From the NCBI GenBank assembly GCA_030549335.1, contig JAUKPH010000018.1, forward strand, positions 8,680,001 through 8,744,000: 64,000 bases of DNA, written 5' to 3'. The stretch comes from Pontederia crassipes. Lineage: Eukaryota > Streptophyta > Magnoliopsida > Commelinales > Pontederiaceae. Under the pieces are notes generated by a model that was given only the letters and a program-made list of their open reading frames with translations, did no database searches and was not told the DNA's origin. How positions within the stretch are numbered: the first letter of the stretch is position 1; every line of letters begins with the position of its first letter. The translations under genes and the position numbers were made by a program. Positions 32,303 through 44,984 of this stretch are shown here, one piece after another.

Positions 32303-34879
32303 TGTAATTTAGAGACCAAATCCGGCTCCAAATTAGAGACCAAATCCTAGGCGATGTTACTTTTACCCAAATTTAATAAAAGCGGAAACCATAATAATAA
32401 ACATAATACTAACATAAAAATAGCGGAAGACTTCATAATCTAATAAATCCCAAAATACATATCTAGCCCATGGGCCATATAGTCTCGTCCATACGTTAGA
32501 GTATGTTGAGACACATGCATGCTATGATCCTATAACATGATCTCTACATGTACATATGTATTGCATCATAACTGATGAGCTACATATGAACTCTATATGG
32601 CATGTCAATGATATCATCATGACAAGATAAGATGAACATATAATATTTTTACATTATGCTAAAGCATATCATAACTTATCATTAAGCTAAAGCATATTAT
32701 GAACTTATCTTGTTTAACTTGTACATCTTTATTCATATCATGATGTGACAAGTGGACATTCATTTGCATCATGTGCTTACTTCATCATCATATTTAACTT
32801 TATGTTCCAAGTCATTTATCATTCATGTTTACTTAGATAATTTCTTATCTTATTGATTGGAAGACCATGTTGAGTTCGTGGGAATTGGCTAGCAAGGTCA
32901 TGATTGGTTCCTCGTAGGTCCAATTGAGATGCCACCACGTGGTGGTGGAACTCATTTCCTCGAGAAATGCCACCACTTATGTATGGAACCCATTTCTTCT
33001 CCTCGATTATAATGAGACATCTTCACAGCAATCCATCTTTTAATTATATACATTAATAAATACAATCATTCAATACATGTTGTATATTTTAATCCTATTT
33101 AAGGTCATACATATTTCAAATCATGCTAAGTGTAGATAATCAACATCACATAGGCATTAGGGATGAAACGAATGACCGAACCACTTTCGAATGAATGTTG
33201 GTCCGGTATCAGGCGACCAAACATCTTTTGGTCAGCCACTTCATATCTTTCAAACGACCAAACGGGTCGTCTGATCGACGCTAGTTATAGAGATGCGCGA
33301 TCTTTCTAAATCGAACAACCGAAGGGGTTTCAGACGACTATTTCATGGTTTTCAAATGACCAAACTAGTCGTCTGACCGACCGCTAATTATAGAGAAGAA
33401 TGAACTTTCCCAATCGGATGACCGAAGGGGTTTCAGATGATAGCTTCATGCTTTTTCGAATGACCAAACTAGTCGTTTGACCAACCGCTTATTACAGAGA
33501 AGAGCGGTCTTTCTAAATCGGATGATCGAAGGGGTTTTGGTCGACCGCTGGACGGATGCCAATCGATCAAACAGATTCAACTTGATGACTTGCCTCCAAA
33601 ATGGGTGACCGAAATGGTTTCGGGCGATCGATCTGGGCGTCAGAAAACATATTGACAACTGTAATAGCATCTTTAAATCATACATGAGCACACATTTACT
33701 CTACACATCACAAGATTCATAAAGATACATTTCTAGCACAACTATCATGAACATAAAAAATAGTTTTGCATAAAGGACTTTAAATCTACTAATCATATTC
33801 ATACGTAACAAATAGGTGATTTCATCATATCTAAACATCAATGGCAAGAAACATTCTAGTGTGGAACAATAATCATAATAAAAAGAAGACATAAATCTAT
33901 ATCCTAATGCATATTCCCTAATCTTCCATTCCAAGAACAAATGACTTGTTCTTTGATGCCCTAATCCAAACATTCACACAACATTAGGGGGAGATTAGGG
34001 AACTTGGATCCCCTCAAACATACACTTATTAATATTTACATTTTCATATCTCAATCTCATGCTAGTTTAATAAGGTTATGGATGCCATTATTTCAATATA
34101 AACGTCATTTTCTTACATTAAAATTCTCATATAACATTTTTCACAAACATCTAATAGGCATCATGCTTTCTACTCTAATGTCCCAAATCTCATCATGTAA
34201 GAATTAAAGTTTGTTCCTAAATCGCAATCCAAAAAACAATTAATACATTGGAAGGGAGATTAGGGTTGGATCCCCTCAAACATACACTTATTAACATTTA
34301 CATTTGCATATATCGATCTCATGCTAGTTTAATATGGTTATGGATGCCATTATTTCAATATAAACATCATTTTCCCACATTAGAATTCTCATGTAGCATT
34401 TTTCACAAACATCTAATATGAATCATGCATTCTACTCTAATGTCCCAAATTTCATCCTGTAGGAATCAAAGTTTGTTCCTAAATTCCAATCCAAACAACA
34501 ATCAATACATTGAGAGAAAAATTAAAGTTGGATCCCCTCAAATATACCTTTAGGTTTACGTTAAAACCCTAGTACAATTTCTCCTTTTCTTTCTTCTTCT
34601 TCGACGTGGCAGGCACCTCCTCTTCTTCTTTCTCCTTCCTTCTCTTCTTCTTGTTGCTGTCTTGGTGGTGTGAGGGAGGAAGAGTGTAAAGGAGAGAGGA
34701 AGTAGGTGCGTGGGAGTGTAGGGGCTTGTTGACGTGAGTGGGTGTGAGGGAGAGAGTGTAAAGGAGAGAGGAAGTAGGTGAGTGGCGTAAGTGGGTGTGA
34801 GGTAGAGAGAGAGAAGATGAGAGGAGGTGCTTTTGTTACTACTCATGTGATAGGGGATTGAGAGAAGAGAGAGTGTGAG
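32303..34879 (-). repeat. 5' LTR of gypsy-2, main part
   Basis: It aligns with 23620-26015. It includes the 113-bp array (33190-33620), the doubled segment (33990-34540), and an extra GTGTAAAGGAGAGAGGAAGT duplication (34680-34800) absent from the 3' LTR. It stops at 34879 where gypsy-3 begins. Confidence 0.8.
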
Positions 34880-34888
34880 TTGAGTTTT

Positions 34889-34907
34889 TGACACCGTTGC
34901 TAGGAGA
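34889..34907 (+). other. Primer-binding site of gypsy-3
   Basis: TGACACCGTTGCTAGGAGA resembles TGGCGCCGTTGCCGGGGA, the tRNA-Asp complement common in Athila/Tat elements, with C-to-T and G-to-A changes expected from methylated-cytosine decay. Confidence 0.7.
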
Positions 34908-35125
34908 GAGTGTCAATATTAGAATTTTGATTTTATTTGTTAATTTAGACAAAAATTTCTTTTCTTTTTGTATATGCTCCACAGAAACAGGGCACTTGAA
35001 CCATATATTCCGAGATTGAAAGACAGTGCCGAGCAAATCGAAGAGCAAGAAGAGAACAACAAATGGCCTACAATCAAAATAGAATACCAAATATGGAAGA
35101 AGGCCAGCAACAACAACAATAATAG

Positions 35126-36240
35126 TTGGAGGAAATTGAACCTCCAATGAGGGACCTAGATAGAAGGTCCTACAGAGGCACTACGCCGAATATAGTGGGG
35201 CCAAGGATTGCAACCAACAATTTTGAATGGAAGTTTGATTTCATTCGGATGGTGCAATTAAATCAATTTAGACGGGAGCGCAATGAAGATCCTCTATATC
35301 ACATCAATCGCTTCCTCTAAATGTGTGCCACCATAAAGATGAATGGAGTTGAAAAAGATGCCATAAAGATGAAGCTTTTTCCATTTTCTCTTGGGAACGA
35401 AGCACAAGATTGGTTGGACTCTCAACCACCTGGAGCGTTTAATACATGGGATGAGTTATTTCATTATCAAGTTGAGGAATGAAATCACTTGCTTCAAGAA
35501 GAAGAAAAATGAGTCTTTGGGCAGTGCGTGGAAGAGATTTAAGAAATTGCAAAGGCAATGTCCACACCATGCAGTACCCGCTTGGCTCCTGATCGAGACC
35601 TTTCACAATGGTCTCTCTCCTAGTCTAAAATTTAACATTGATTCAGCAGCTGCAGGAGGATCCATTATGAATCTCCTCTACTCACAAGCTTGCAATCTAT
35701 TGGATCAGCTATCCATGAATGATGAAGATTATGAAGAAGGACCGTCCATGGCAGCTTTTGTGAGGGAAAATGATAATATAGGGAGCTGAGTGCCAAGGTA
35801 GATTCTCTAGTGAAACTGATGGCTAACATGAATCAAGCTCAAGCAAATCAGGTATCTACATCACACGCAGTATGTGATACATGTGCAAATCAAAACAAGG
35901 GGAACAATCCGTATGTCACCACATATAATCCGGGATGGAAGAATCACCCCTAATTTCTCTTGGGAAAATCAAATTGGGCCATCTCAGCAAGCACGACCAC
36001 CACCTCCAAGCATTCCACTTCGACCATGTTATCAGACCCTATACCAACCATCGTTTCAGCAATAGCCTCAATATCAGCAACCACAATTATCACCTTTGGC
36101 AGAGAAGAAGCAATCCTAGGAGCTAGCTATAGAAAAACTAGCAAGTTTAACAAGTGATAGATTTGAAAAAATTGAGAAAGGGATCGAACAACTCATTACT
36201 TCTAACAGGAACCTGGAATATCAAGTGGGATAAATAGAAA
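35126..36240 (+). pseudogene. gypsy-3 gag
   Basis: Gag text runs over several frames: IATNNFEWKFDFIRMVQLNQF and EDPLYHINRFL (35126-35320), a frameshift, then RLIHGMSYFIIKLRNEITC, CPHHAVPAWLLIETFHNGLS and IDSAAAGGSIMNL (35391-35789). These blocks are diagnostic of Athila-type gag. A stop at 35320 and later frame changes break it. Confidence 0.85.
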
Positions 36241-36603
36241 GCTGTGAATTCTAGAGAAGAAGGCAGCCTACCCAGCAAAACTCAAGTGAACCCTCGAGAG
36301 CATTGCAAAGCTGTGGAGTTGAGAAGCGGCAAAGTATTGGAGACATCATCTAAGAAAGTCATGGATAAAGGGAAGGAAGTGGTGGACGTAAGTTCTGAAG
36401 TACCAATTTAAGAATCTTCTAAGCCATACAAGCCACCAATCCCATTTTCACAAAGACTCCAGAAGCCTAAATTAGACAAGCAGTTTGAAAAGTTTGTTCA
36501 ACTATTCAAACAACTACATATTAATATCCCCTTTGCAGATGTCATCCCTCATATTTCAGCATATGCTAAGTTCTTAAAAGAAATCATGTCAAAGAAGAGA
36601 TAA

Positions 36604-37480
36604 TTGGAAGAGCACGAGACAATTGCATTAATACAAGAGTGTAGTACAATGATCCAGAGAAAATTGCCACCCAAATTGAGAAATCTAGGAAGTTTCTCTA
36701 TCACATGTACCATTGGCAATTTGAATATTGCCAAGGCGTTATGTGATCTAGGGGCTAGTGTCTCATTAATGCCCCTATCCATATGCAAGAGATTCTGGTT
36801 GAAGGAGCTTAAACCCACCTTTCATTGCAATTGGCAGATTGTTCCATCACTTGCCCCATGGGTGTATTGGAAAATGTATTGTAAAGGTTCATAAATTTTT
36901 CGTATCGGTAGACTTCATTGTGCTTGATATGGAGGAGGATATAGAGATACCCACAATCTTGGGTAGACCATTTTTGGCCACGGCTAAAGCTCTTATAGAT
37001 GTGAAGAGTGGGAAGCTCACATTCACTATTGGGGAGGAGAAAGTAGAATTTGACCTATTCAAGTCATCTAAATTTTCTTCCTTAACTGATCAAGTTTTCT
37101 TTGCATATTGTATTGACGATTTGGCGCAAGAAGTCATGCAAACAATGGTGCATAAGGATCCTCTTGAACAAGCCTTGCTGAATTTAAATATGGAAGAGGA
37201 CAACACTCAAGAGGAAATCTATGCTCTCCAAGCATACACCAGACAATCATATGTGAGTGGTAATAGATATGAAGAGCTAGGAAAGGGTAAGACACTGCCC
37301 CCACCATCTTATGTCTCCTCCCCAACTCTAGATTTAAAGCCTCTACCATCTCATTTAAAATATGCATTTTTGGGATCTAATGAACAACTCTCTATGATTG
37401 TAAGTGCAGATCTCTTAATTGTTCAGTTAGAGAAGTTATTAAGAGTGTTGAGAGAAAAACAAGTCCAGGTTGAACCATAG
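36604..37480 (+). pseudogene. gypsy-3 protease region
   Basis: The frame at 36604-36894 has KLPPKLRNLGSFSITCTIGN and ALCDLGASVSLMPLSI; the active-site motif is DLGAS. Reading shifts to the frame at 36839-37480, which carries LDMEEDIEIPTILGRPFLAT. This is an Athila-type aspartic protease with one frameshift. Confidence 0.85.
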
Positions 37481-37539
37481 CTGGCCTTAAAGTAATAGTC
37501 CTTTAATTGTCATGCACAGAATCCTCATGGAGGAAAACC

Positions 37540-38830
37540 ACAAACCTATCATAGAACACCAGAGAAGGTTGAATCCCAATATGAAGTGGTAAGAAATGAA
37601 GTACTGAAGTGGTTGGATGCAGGTGTCATTTACCCCATTTCTTATAATTCATGGGTGAGTCCTGTACAATGTGTGCTGAAAAAAGGGGACATGACTATTG
37701 TGAAAAATGATAAGAATGAATTGATTCCTACTAGGACAGTCACAGGGTAGAGAGTATGCATTGATTATAGAAAGTTAAACACCGCCACCCGAAAAGACCA
37801 TTTTCCATTGTCGTTCCTGGATCAAATGTTAGAGAGACTAGCAGGACATAGCTACTACTGTTTCCTTGATGGTTATTCAGGATATAACCAAATTCATATT
37901 GCTCCAGAGGATCAAGAGAAAACCACTTTCACTTGAGTATCTTTGCATTTAAGCGCATGCCTTTTGAGCTTTCTAATGCCCCTGCCACATTTCAGATATG
38001 CAAAAGGTCATCTTTTCCGACTTCATTGAGCGAATCATGGAAATATTTATGGATGGTTTTTCTGGCTTTGGTTCCTCATATGATAATTGTTAGGTTAACT
38101 TGATTGAAGTTTTATCCATGTGTGAAGAGACTAATTTAATATTAAATTGAGAGAAGTGTCATTTTATGGTACAAGAAGGCATAGTGTTTGGCCATAAAAT
38201 CTCCTCTAAAGGCATAGAGGTAAATAAGCGAAGATTGAGTACATTGAGAAATTACCTCCACCAACTTCGGTGAGAGGAGTCAGGAGTTTTCTTGGGCATG
38301 CAAGATTTTATCGTAGATTTATTAAAGATTTCTCAAAAATTGCAAAACCATTATGTTCTCTGCTTGCCAATGATACTATTTTGTCTTTGATGAAGAATGT
38401 TTACTTGTGTTTGACAAATTAAAATAGGAGCTCATTTCAGCACCCATTATGATAACACCCGACTAGAGTCTCTCATTCGAATTGATGTGCGACGCAAGTG
38501 ATCATGCAATTGAACAATGTTTGGACAAAAAAAAGGAGAAAAGGATGCATGTCATGTACTATGCTAGCAGAACATTAGATGACGCCCAGCTGAATTACAC
38601 CACGACATAAAAAGAGTTTCTTTTAATTGTTTTTGCTTTGGATAAATTTCGTCCATATCTAATTGGTTCTAAAGTTATTGTATTTACTAATCATGCTGCC
38701 ATTAGGTACTTGATGGCGAAGAAAGAAACTAAACCATGTCTGATTCAATGGATTTTACTCCTACAAGAATTCGACTTGGAGATTTGAGACAAGAAGGGCT
38801 TAGAAAACATTGTCGTTGACCACTTGTCAA
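37540..38830 (+). pseudogene. gypsy-3 reverse transcriptase and RNase H
   Basis: Fragments include VCIDYRKLNTATRKDHFPL and YCFLDGYSGYNQIHIAPED (37750-37930), an RFYRRFIKDFSKIAKPL stretch (38300-38350) and an RNase H stretch with MHVMYYASRTLDDAQLNYT (38545-38610). Several stops and frameshifts occur, and the catalytic YxDD box around 38050 is not intact (FMDGFSGFG). Confidence 0.8.
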
Positions 38831-40194
38831 TATTAGAAGGCCCACACGAAAATGCAAAGATCCCAATCAATGAGGCATTTCCTGATGAGATGTTGTTAGC
38901 CATTGCCTCCTTACCTTGGTATGCCAATCTAATAAATTATTCGATAAGTAGTATAATCCCCACTGATTTTTCTTTACAACAATGCAAGATATTCATGTGG
39001 GATGCTAAGCAGTATTTTTGGGAAGAATTACTATCATATAGGGTTTGTGCTGATGGGATTATTAGGAGGTGCATTCAAGAAGACGAGGTTTTTAGAGTCT
39101 TGAACTATTGTCACTTGTCTTGTGGAGGACATTTCTCCATGAACAAAACAATGTCAAAAGTCACACAAAGTGGTTTTTACTGGCCAACCATGTCCAACGA
39201 TGCAAAGAGTTTTGTGAGCTCTTGTGATAAATGTCAATAAGTTGGCAACATTTCTCGAAGGAATGAGATGCCATAACAACCTATCATTGAGGTTGAACTT
39301 TTCTATGTTTGGGGTATAGATTTCATGGGTCCCTTCCCCTCTTCTCATAACAACCAATACATATTGGTTGTAGTGGATTATGTTTCGAAATGGGCGGAGG
39401 CAATTGCTACCACAACGAATGATATCAAGGTGGTGCAAAAATTTCTAAAAAAATATATTTTTTCTAGGTCCGAAGTACCTCGAGCTATTACAAGTGATGG
39501 TGGCTCTCACTTCTCTAATAAATTCCTAGACGCACTTTTCACGAAGTACAATATTAAGCATAAGGTCACCACACCTTATCATCCCCAAGCCAATGGGCAA
39601 GTAGAATTAGCCAATAGGGAGTTAAAACTCATTCTTGAGAAAATCGTGGGGAATTCGAAAAAGGATTGGGCCTCAAAACTCGATGATACCTTGTGGGCAT
39701 ATCGAACAGCCTTTAAAACTCCCCTCAGTGTGTCTCCTTATCGTCTGGTGTTTGGAAAGCATGCTACCTCCCTGTTGAGTTAGAACACAAAGCTTATTGG
39801 GCAATTAAACAATTAAATATGGATCTTCAATTTTTAGGTGTAAAAAGATTGCTCCAATTAAGTGAATTGGAAGAGTTAAGATGTGAATCATATGAGAACT
39901 CCAAATTATACAAGAAAAAAGTTAAAGCATGGCATGACAAATATATTTCTCATAAGAATTTTGAAATAGGACAATTTGTTTTGTTATTTAACTTGAGAAT
40001 GAGACTTTTCCAGGTAAACTCAAGTCCAGGTGATATGGACCATTTCAAATCACCAAGGTGCTGAAGAATGGGGCTATCGAGATCATGAGTGAAGCTACTA
40101 GTTCATTCACGATCAATGGACAAAGATTGAAGCCATATCTACTGAACGAAGAACTTGAGAAGAAAATTATCAATCCTTTGAATGATACACATTG
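38824..40194 (+). pseudogene. gypsy-3 integrase
   Basis: The zinc-binding HHCC block is at 39095-39240 (CHLSCGGHFSMNKT to SSCDKCQ, then a stop). The catalytic core follows at 39325-39783: [44 protein letters not shown], which keeps D-D-E. The frame is lost at 39783, and the C-terminal part continues to about 40190 in another frame. It would insert the element's cDNA. Confidence 0.85.
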
Positions 40195-40409
40195 ACAAGA
40201 AAACTCTGTCGAGCCAATGATGTTAAACAAAAGCGCTTATTGGGAGACAACCCAAATTTATATTTTTTTAAGCAATCTTTTTCATTTAAAACAAAAAGAG
40301 AGTACTACTAATATGGATGTATTTTATTGTATAAAAAGAAACCCAAGGGACAAAAACAACAAGGAACGACTACCAATACAGTTTGGTCATGGAAACAAAT
40401 GCATAGTTG

Positions 40410-40760
40410 AATCAGTCAGTGCTGGGTCGTATCAGGCTCGCACAACAAAATACGGTCTGCTCGTATTTGACAAAGTTTGTTCATATTTTTCGGACAGTAG
40501 CCGTATTGACGGTGCACTGAAAAATATGACTCATCCGTATTAAATGAAGATATGCCCGTATTGGGAAGAACCAAGCCATAATAGGCACGAAGATGAAAAT
40601 ATGGTCGGACCGTAATTTTGTGCATTAAATCGTAATATTTATCTAGCACCCGTAATGATCAATACGAGCTGAAAATTAGGGGCCCATTTTATCATATTAC
40701 CCATATTATAACAGATCGGGCCGTATCGATGGCCACATGCCCATAATTATGATGTCATGC
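40410..40760. repeat. Clustered CGTATT/AATACG motifs between gypsy-3 pol and its 3' ORF
   Basis: About a dozen CGTATT, CCGTA or AATACG words occur within 350 bp, such as AAATACGGTCTGCTCGTATT and GACTCATCCGTATT. The same motif crowds 44525-44815 in the 3' LTR. Confidence 0.55.
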
Positions 40761-41226
40761 CTGTATCGAGCAGTAGAGAGGTATAAACAGCCAAATTTTT
40801 TTTTTTGTCGGACTAATCTTCTAGGTCATCGTCGTTCGTGCTCTGCGTTGTCATTGCTATCATCAACCAGCGATCCTCTAGTGATCTGGCTCCGGCGACC
40901 TCGTTCCTATTTCACAGCCAGACGTTGGCGATCCTGCCTCTATTTTTGAAACCACAACATCTGCATCTGGATCGACAAAGACAACTCTATCGCTAGCACC
41001 CCAACGACGGCAACAACCACCTGTTGCTTCTAGATTGACCAACTTCCGATCCTTCATGGCCAGCACTCCAACAACACAATCACTCATTGTGTGACTGCAA
41101 ATCTAATTCATTGTAGTGGAGAGGAAGGGCAGAGCCAAAGATCAAATCTGAATCTTTACCACATTGACGCCTACCAAGTGTTCGACAAATTGCCTCAAAG
41201 AATTGTGAACAACATCCTTTGCTCAT

Positions 41227-42715
41227 ATGGCACCGAAGACTTGTGGTGGATATCGTTGGCGACCTCGACCTGCAAATCCCAAAGGTATTATCTTCAGAGA
41301 TGACACACAAGAGAAGCGTCATTTTTTATTAAAGACAAGAGAATTGGTTAACACTCGCTATTTGGACGAAAGGACTATGATTGAGTTAGGTCTTCGAAAT
41401 GATGTGGATAGCTTGATTGATGCACTACAAATGAAATACTTCACGTATTCAAGATGGAAAACTTATGTCATGCCGACTCTAGAATTTCTGAGTTCTTTGG
41501 ATGTCAAGATTCCACTCGCCAAATGTGATCCAGGTACACTCTCTTTTCGACTGTTTAACTCTGAATATAAACTTACTCTGGATGAGTTGAATGATATTTA
41601 TCAATTGTCGAGACATGGAATACGTTTACATAAATACTGCTCTCAGTTCGACAGGTGCTCAGTTTGGTATAGTCTCACACATCGTGACTATGACAATTCA
41701 TCATCTTGCAAGGCATCAAAACTTCGAAACCCAGTTTTTTGATATCTACTTAAGGTTCTAGCATCGATTGTATTTGGCCGAGGAGATAGTGATGGAGTGG
41801 TGCGAGATAGCGAGATGTTTTTCTTATGGGCAATGATAAAAAAAGATGGATGTTAATGTAGGCGCCTTTGTAGACAAGCAATTACTCAAACAATTACATT
41901 CCTCTACTGGTAAGATTGTTATGGGTGGTCTCATTACTCCTATTATATTGTCACTTGGATTTAGTGTGAATAAACTTGAAGAAGCACAAGGAGCAAACCG
42001 CATCAATATGGAAACTTGTTTGAACATGAAAATGATTAAGCGTGCAGGTGACCTATATCATTTGACCTTCAAGGATGAGGAGTACATTAACTCATTACCG
42101 GATGTAGAAAGGACTACTATTGCTAGACGAGCAAATTGGACTTTCCCAACAGCTGGGCTTGAGCAGTTGAGGCTTACTTATGCAGAATGGCATTGCGGTC
42201 ACCCTATAGCATATGATACAGAAGCTCCACAGCATGCCATTCCTTCTGCCATATTTGAAACAAAGTCCTCAGGTACTCATCATGAAGCCTCGTCCGTCAC
42301 TCACACTGATATACAATTTTTTTTTTGCCAGAGGCAGATCTAAGACCAGTTAGGCAGGATGGAGTCATGCCAAGAAGATATTTACAACATGGTCTATAGA
42401 TTAAAACATGGCACATCGAGCGGAGTGATTGGCCAGCTTTCGCCCCACCAGATCAGTGAGATTGTGAGATACCTTTTTTCAAACTTAATTTTGTGGTTTT
42501 ACTGTTACAAAACATTGAAGACAATGTCCATTTCAGGTTTGGGGAAAAAGGAGGTTAGTATGGGTCATATGTTGGTTAAGAGTGTCCACTGGTCTGAGTC
42601 TAGTAGTGTCGTTAAGTATTATTTCATTTTGCATGTCGGGTCAAACCAATTGTCATGTATGAACCCCTTATCTTTTAATCCATGTTATTTGCATGTTCTT
42701 AATATGCATAAGTGA
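41227..42715 (+). pseudogene. Extra ORF of gypsy-3 in the envelope position
   Basis: Piece 1 (41227-41742) has RELVNTRYLDERTMIELGL, PTLEFLSSLDVKIPLAKCD and SFRLFNSEYKLTLDELNDIY. Piece 2 (41846-42343) has VDKQLLKQLHSSTGKIVMGG and ITPIILSLGF, then ARRANWTFPTAG. A third stretch (42359-42715) continues without clear similarity. This type of ORF, annotated as 'plant transposon protein' in Athila/Tat elements, is of unknown function. I see no signal peptide or transmembrane pattern in these pieces. It is frameshifted. Confidence 0.65.
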
Positions 42716-43658
42716 TGTATCGTATTACATATATATAATTGTGTGCATGCTTTCATGTCGTCAAGGAATAACGCATGTTATCAAGCATAAATTAGGAAAC
42801 ATTATATATGATATTGTTGAACCCCTGCTCGCATGATGGATTTTTTAACATTCCTGAAGAAGAACATAAAAACATAATCAACCCTGACTCAGAATCAAAG
42901 TGAGTGACATGTACACTGATTGCACACATAACTCCTTCTAGAATCTAACATTTGTACCCTCTTACATGCAACTATGATATTTAGCATTGTACTAATAAAT
43001 AGAATATGTATTATTATGTATTAAATTTGTGCTCCACAATTGCACTGCTCATCTCTAGTAATTTGGGGAATGCTTTTTATATTTTTCTTATAAGAGTCCC
43101 AAGTGCCTCATTGAACAAAAAAAAAAGAGAAAATAAATAAATGAGGAAAACTATGGGCAACTCCAATTCTCCATAAATAACTACTTCTCTGTCCCCTCAC
43201 TTGAGGAAAACAAGAGTATGGCACCACTAGCACCCAAGCCGAGTATTCTCGGAAGAAAGGCGAGGCTCGTGCCCAGTGGAAGTCTTCTTTTTATTTTTAG
43301 TTCCCCAAATTATAAAAGAAGAGAAGTGACAAAAAGGGACCAAATGAAAAGACGGTTAGTTGAATCCAAGGATAGGTAATTGTCCTCTACATGCTTAAAT
43401 TCAGCATTGGGTATTTATGCAAGTGAGGTGTTAGTGCAAGGTCTTATGGGTGTGGTTGATCAATTTGCAAGATAGCCTTAATAAGCATCCATAGAGCACA
43501 TACTTCAGTGGTTTCGAGTCAGGGGTTAACAAATTTTTAATGTGTAAATAATGTTCAAGTAAGTAAGTCTAAAGGTTGAGGAGATATCATGTCACTTATA
43601 ATGTGGTCTGGATTTGTTAATCCTAAGTTCCTAATTTTTGCTTGAGGACAAGCAAAGC
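42716..43658. other. Non-coding 3' internal region of gypsy-3
   Basis: This is AT-rich DNA between the extra ORF and the polypurine tract. I recognise no gene. It ends with the GCTTGAGGACAAGCAAAGCTT block that usually precedes the polypurine tract in Athila/Tat elements. Confidence 0.55.
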
Positions 43659-43673
43659 TTAGGTTTGGAGGAG
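43659..43673 (+). other. Polypurine tract of gypsy-3
   Basis: TTAGGTTTGGAGGAG lies immediately before the LTR start TGTGCCAAAAAC. The GAGGACAAGCAAAG upstream is characteristic of the lineage. Confidence 0.75.
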
Positions 43674-44980
43674 TGTGCCAAAAACTTGACAAATCTCTCG
43701 CAAGTATATGGAGTCAATGTCGTAGTATATAAAATATCGTCCCACAGGGAAAAGTTCAAGTATTAGAATGATATGATTCTAAATGATATCTAAACTAATA
43801 ATAAAAATTAAATAAAAGTGAAGTGCCAAAATGAGTGTAGAAAACGATGAGAAAGAACAAGAATTCATTACGAGAAATAAATGAGAATAAAAGTTATAGG
43901 ATTTTGAATCCACTTAGGGTCTTGATTATAGGGATTTTAGAGATAATGAAAGGATGAGTGCTCTACTCAATCTTTAAATTCATGTATCTCCTTTTCAGGC
44001 AAACACAATTCTAATTAAAATAATAAACATCTACTTTCGTGGTCATTTAATTTATTTTAATTGCATTATAAACCAAGATTCATGAGTAAAATTATTACTC
44101 TTATTTCCAAGAAATAATACATTCCATGTCATTCATTCTAACCAATCTTGATGAAATACTTTCGTAAACACAAAGACCTTAAGTTGTTTCATTAGATGGC
44201 CAATCCAATAAAAACATATCATGAAAACATGAATGACAAAAAGCCTCTCAGATCATGTAAAAATCATCCCTATAATCAATCCCTAGACTTCATCTAACCC
44301 TAGAAAATGGAGTTTACCCAAGCATAAAAGAAGACATCATCATCAAAATGTAAGAGTTCATGAAAAGAGAATGAAATTAAGTCTAAGAAAAGTACAGAGA
44401 TGCAGAGAAAAAAACAAATAAGAGCTTGTCCCAGTCGTCTTGATCCCTATTTTCATTTCCAAAAATCTCTTTTATAGTCCCCTCAAATTAGGGTTACAAA
44501 AATGCTCAAAATACCCCCAAAATTGGTCCAATACGGTCGGACAATCAATGATACGACCCAGATGAAGGTGCTACAGTCTGATCGTATTTTTCTCAAGGCG
44601 ATACGGTCTGGGTGGAGACAATATGGGCGTGACACATTTAATATGGGTAGGTTGTATTTTTTTATGCGAGCGTAATATGATCGTGCGTTGTTTGATACGG
44701 TCGGTGCTCTTTGATACGGTTGGTCCGTATTTTGTGCTGCGAGTGTGATACGGTCTAGCGACCTCTAATACGGTTGTGTGCTGAACAATGCAGTCTGGCC
44801 GTATTGTTTCCCTTTTTTGGTGATTTTCGTGTCTTCTTTTCAATATTTGAAAGTTCCTGAAACATGTAAAGAAATGATGTAGACTCCGAAATCTTTAACA
44901 TATGTAATCAAGTAAGGAAAAGTATAACTCTAATAAGTTGATAATCATATCAAAATTAATGCATAAATACTCAATTATCA
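43674..44980 (+). repeat. 3' LTR of gypsy-3
   Basis: It runs from TGTGCCAAAAAC to AATTATCA, 1307 bp. The boundary is set by the polypurine tract on the left and by the resumption of gypsy-2 LTR sequence on the right. There is no second copy in the window. The part from 44525 to 44815 is rich in ATACGGTC words. Confidence 0.75.
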
Positions 44981-44984
44981 AGAG

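Larger units (their letters stand above)
34880..44980 (+). mobile_element. Athila/Tat-type Ty3/gypsy retrotransposon (gypsy-3) lacking its 5' LTR
   Basis: Inside gypsy-2's 5' LTR, in order: a tRNA-Asp-like primer site (34889), gag, protease, RT, RNase H, integrase, a further ORF in the envelope position (41227-42715), a polypurine tract (43659-43673) and a 3' LTR (43674-44980). This layout is that of the Athila/Tat lineage. The element's own 5' LTR is absent: only nine bases separate host LTR sequence from the primer site. No target duplication is seen. All ORFs are interrupted. Confidence 0.85.

Noticed and set aside
34556..34894. Minus-strand frame of 112 codons
   Set aside because: It is Ser/Thr/Leu/Pro low complexity from the purine-biased part of the gypsy-2 LTR.
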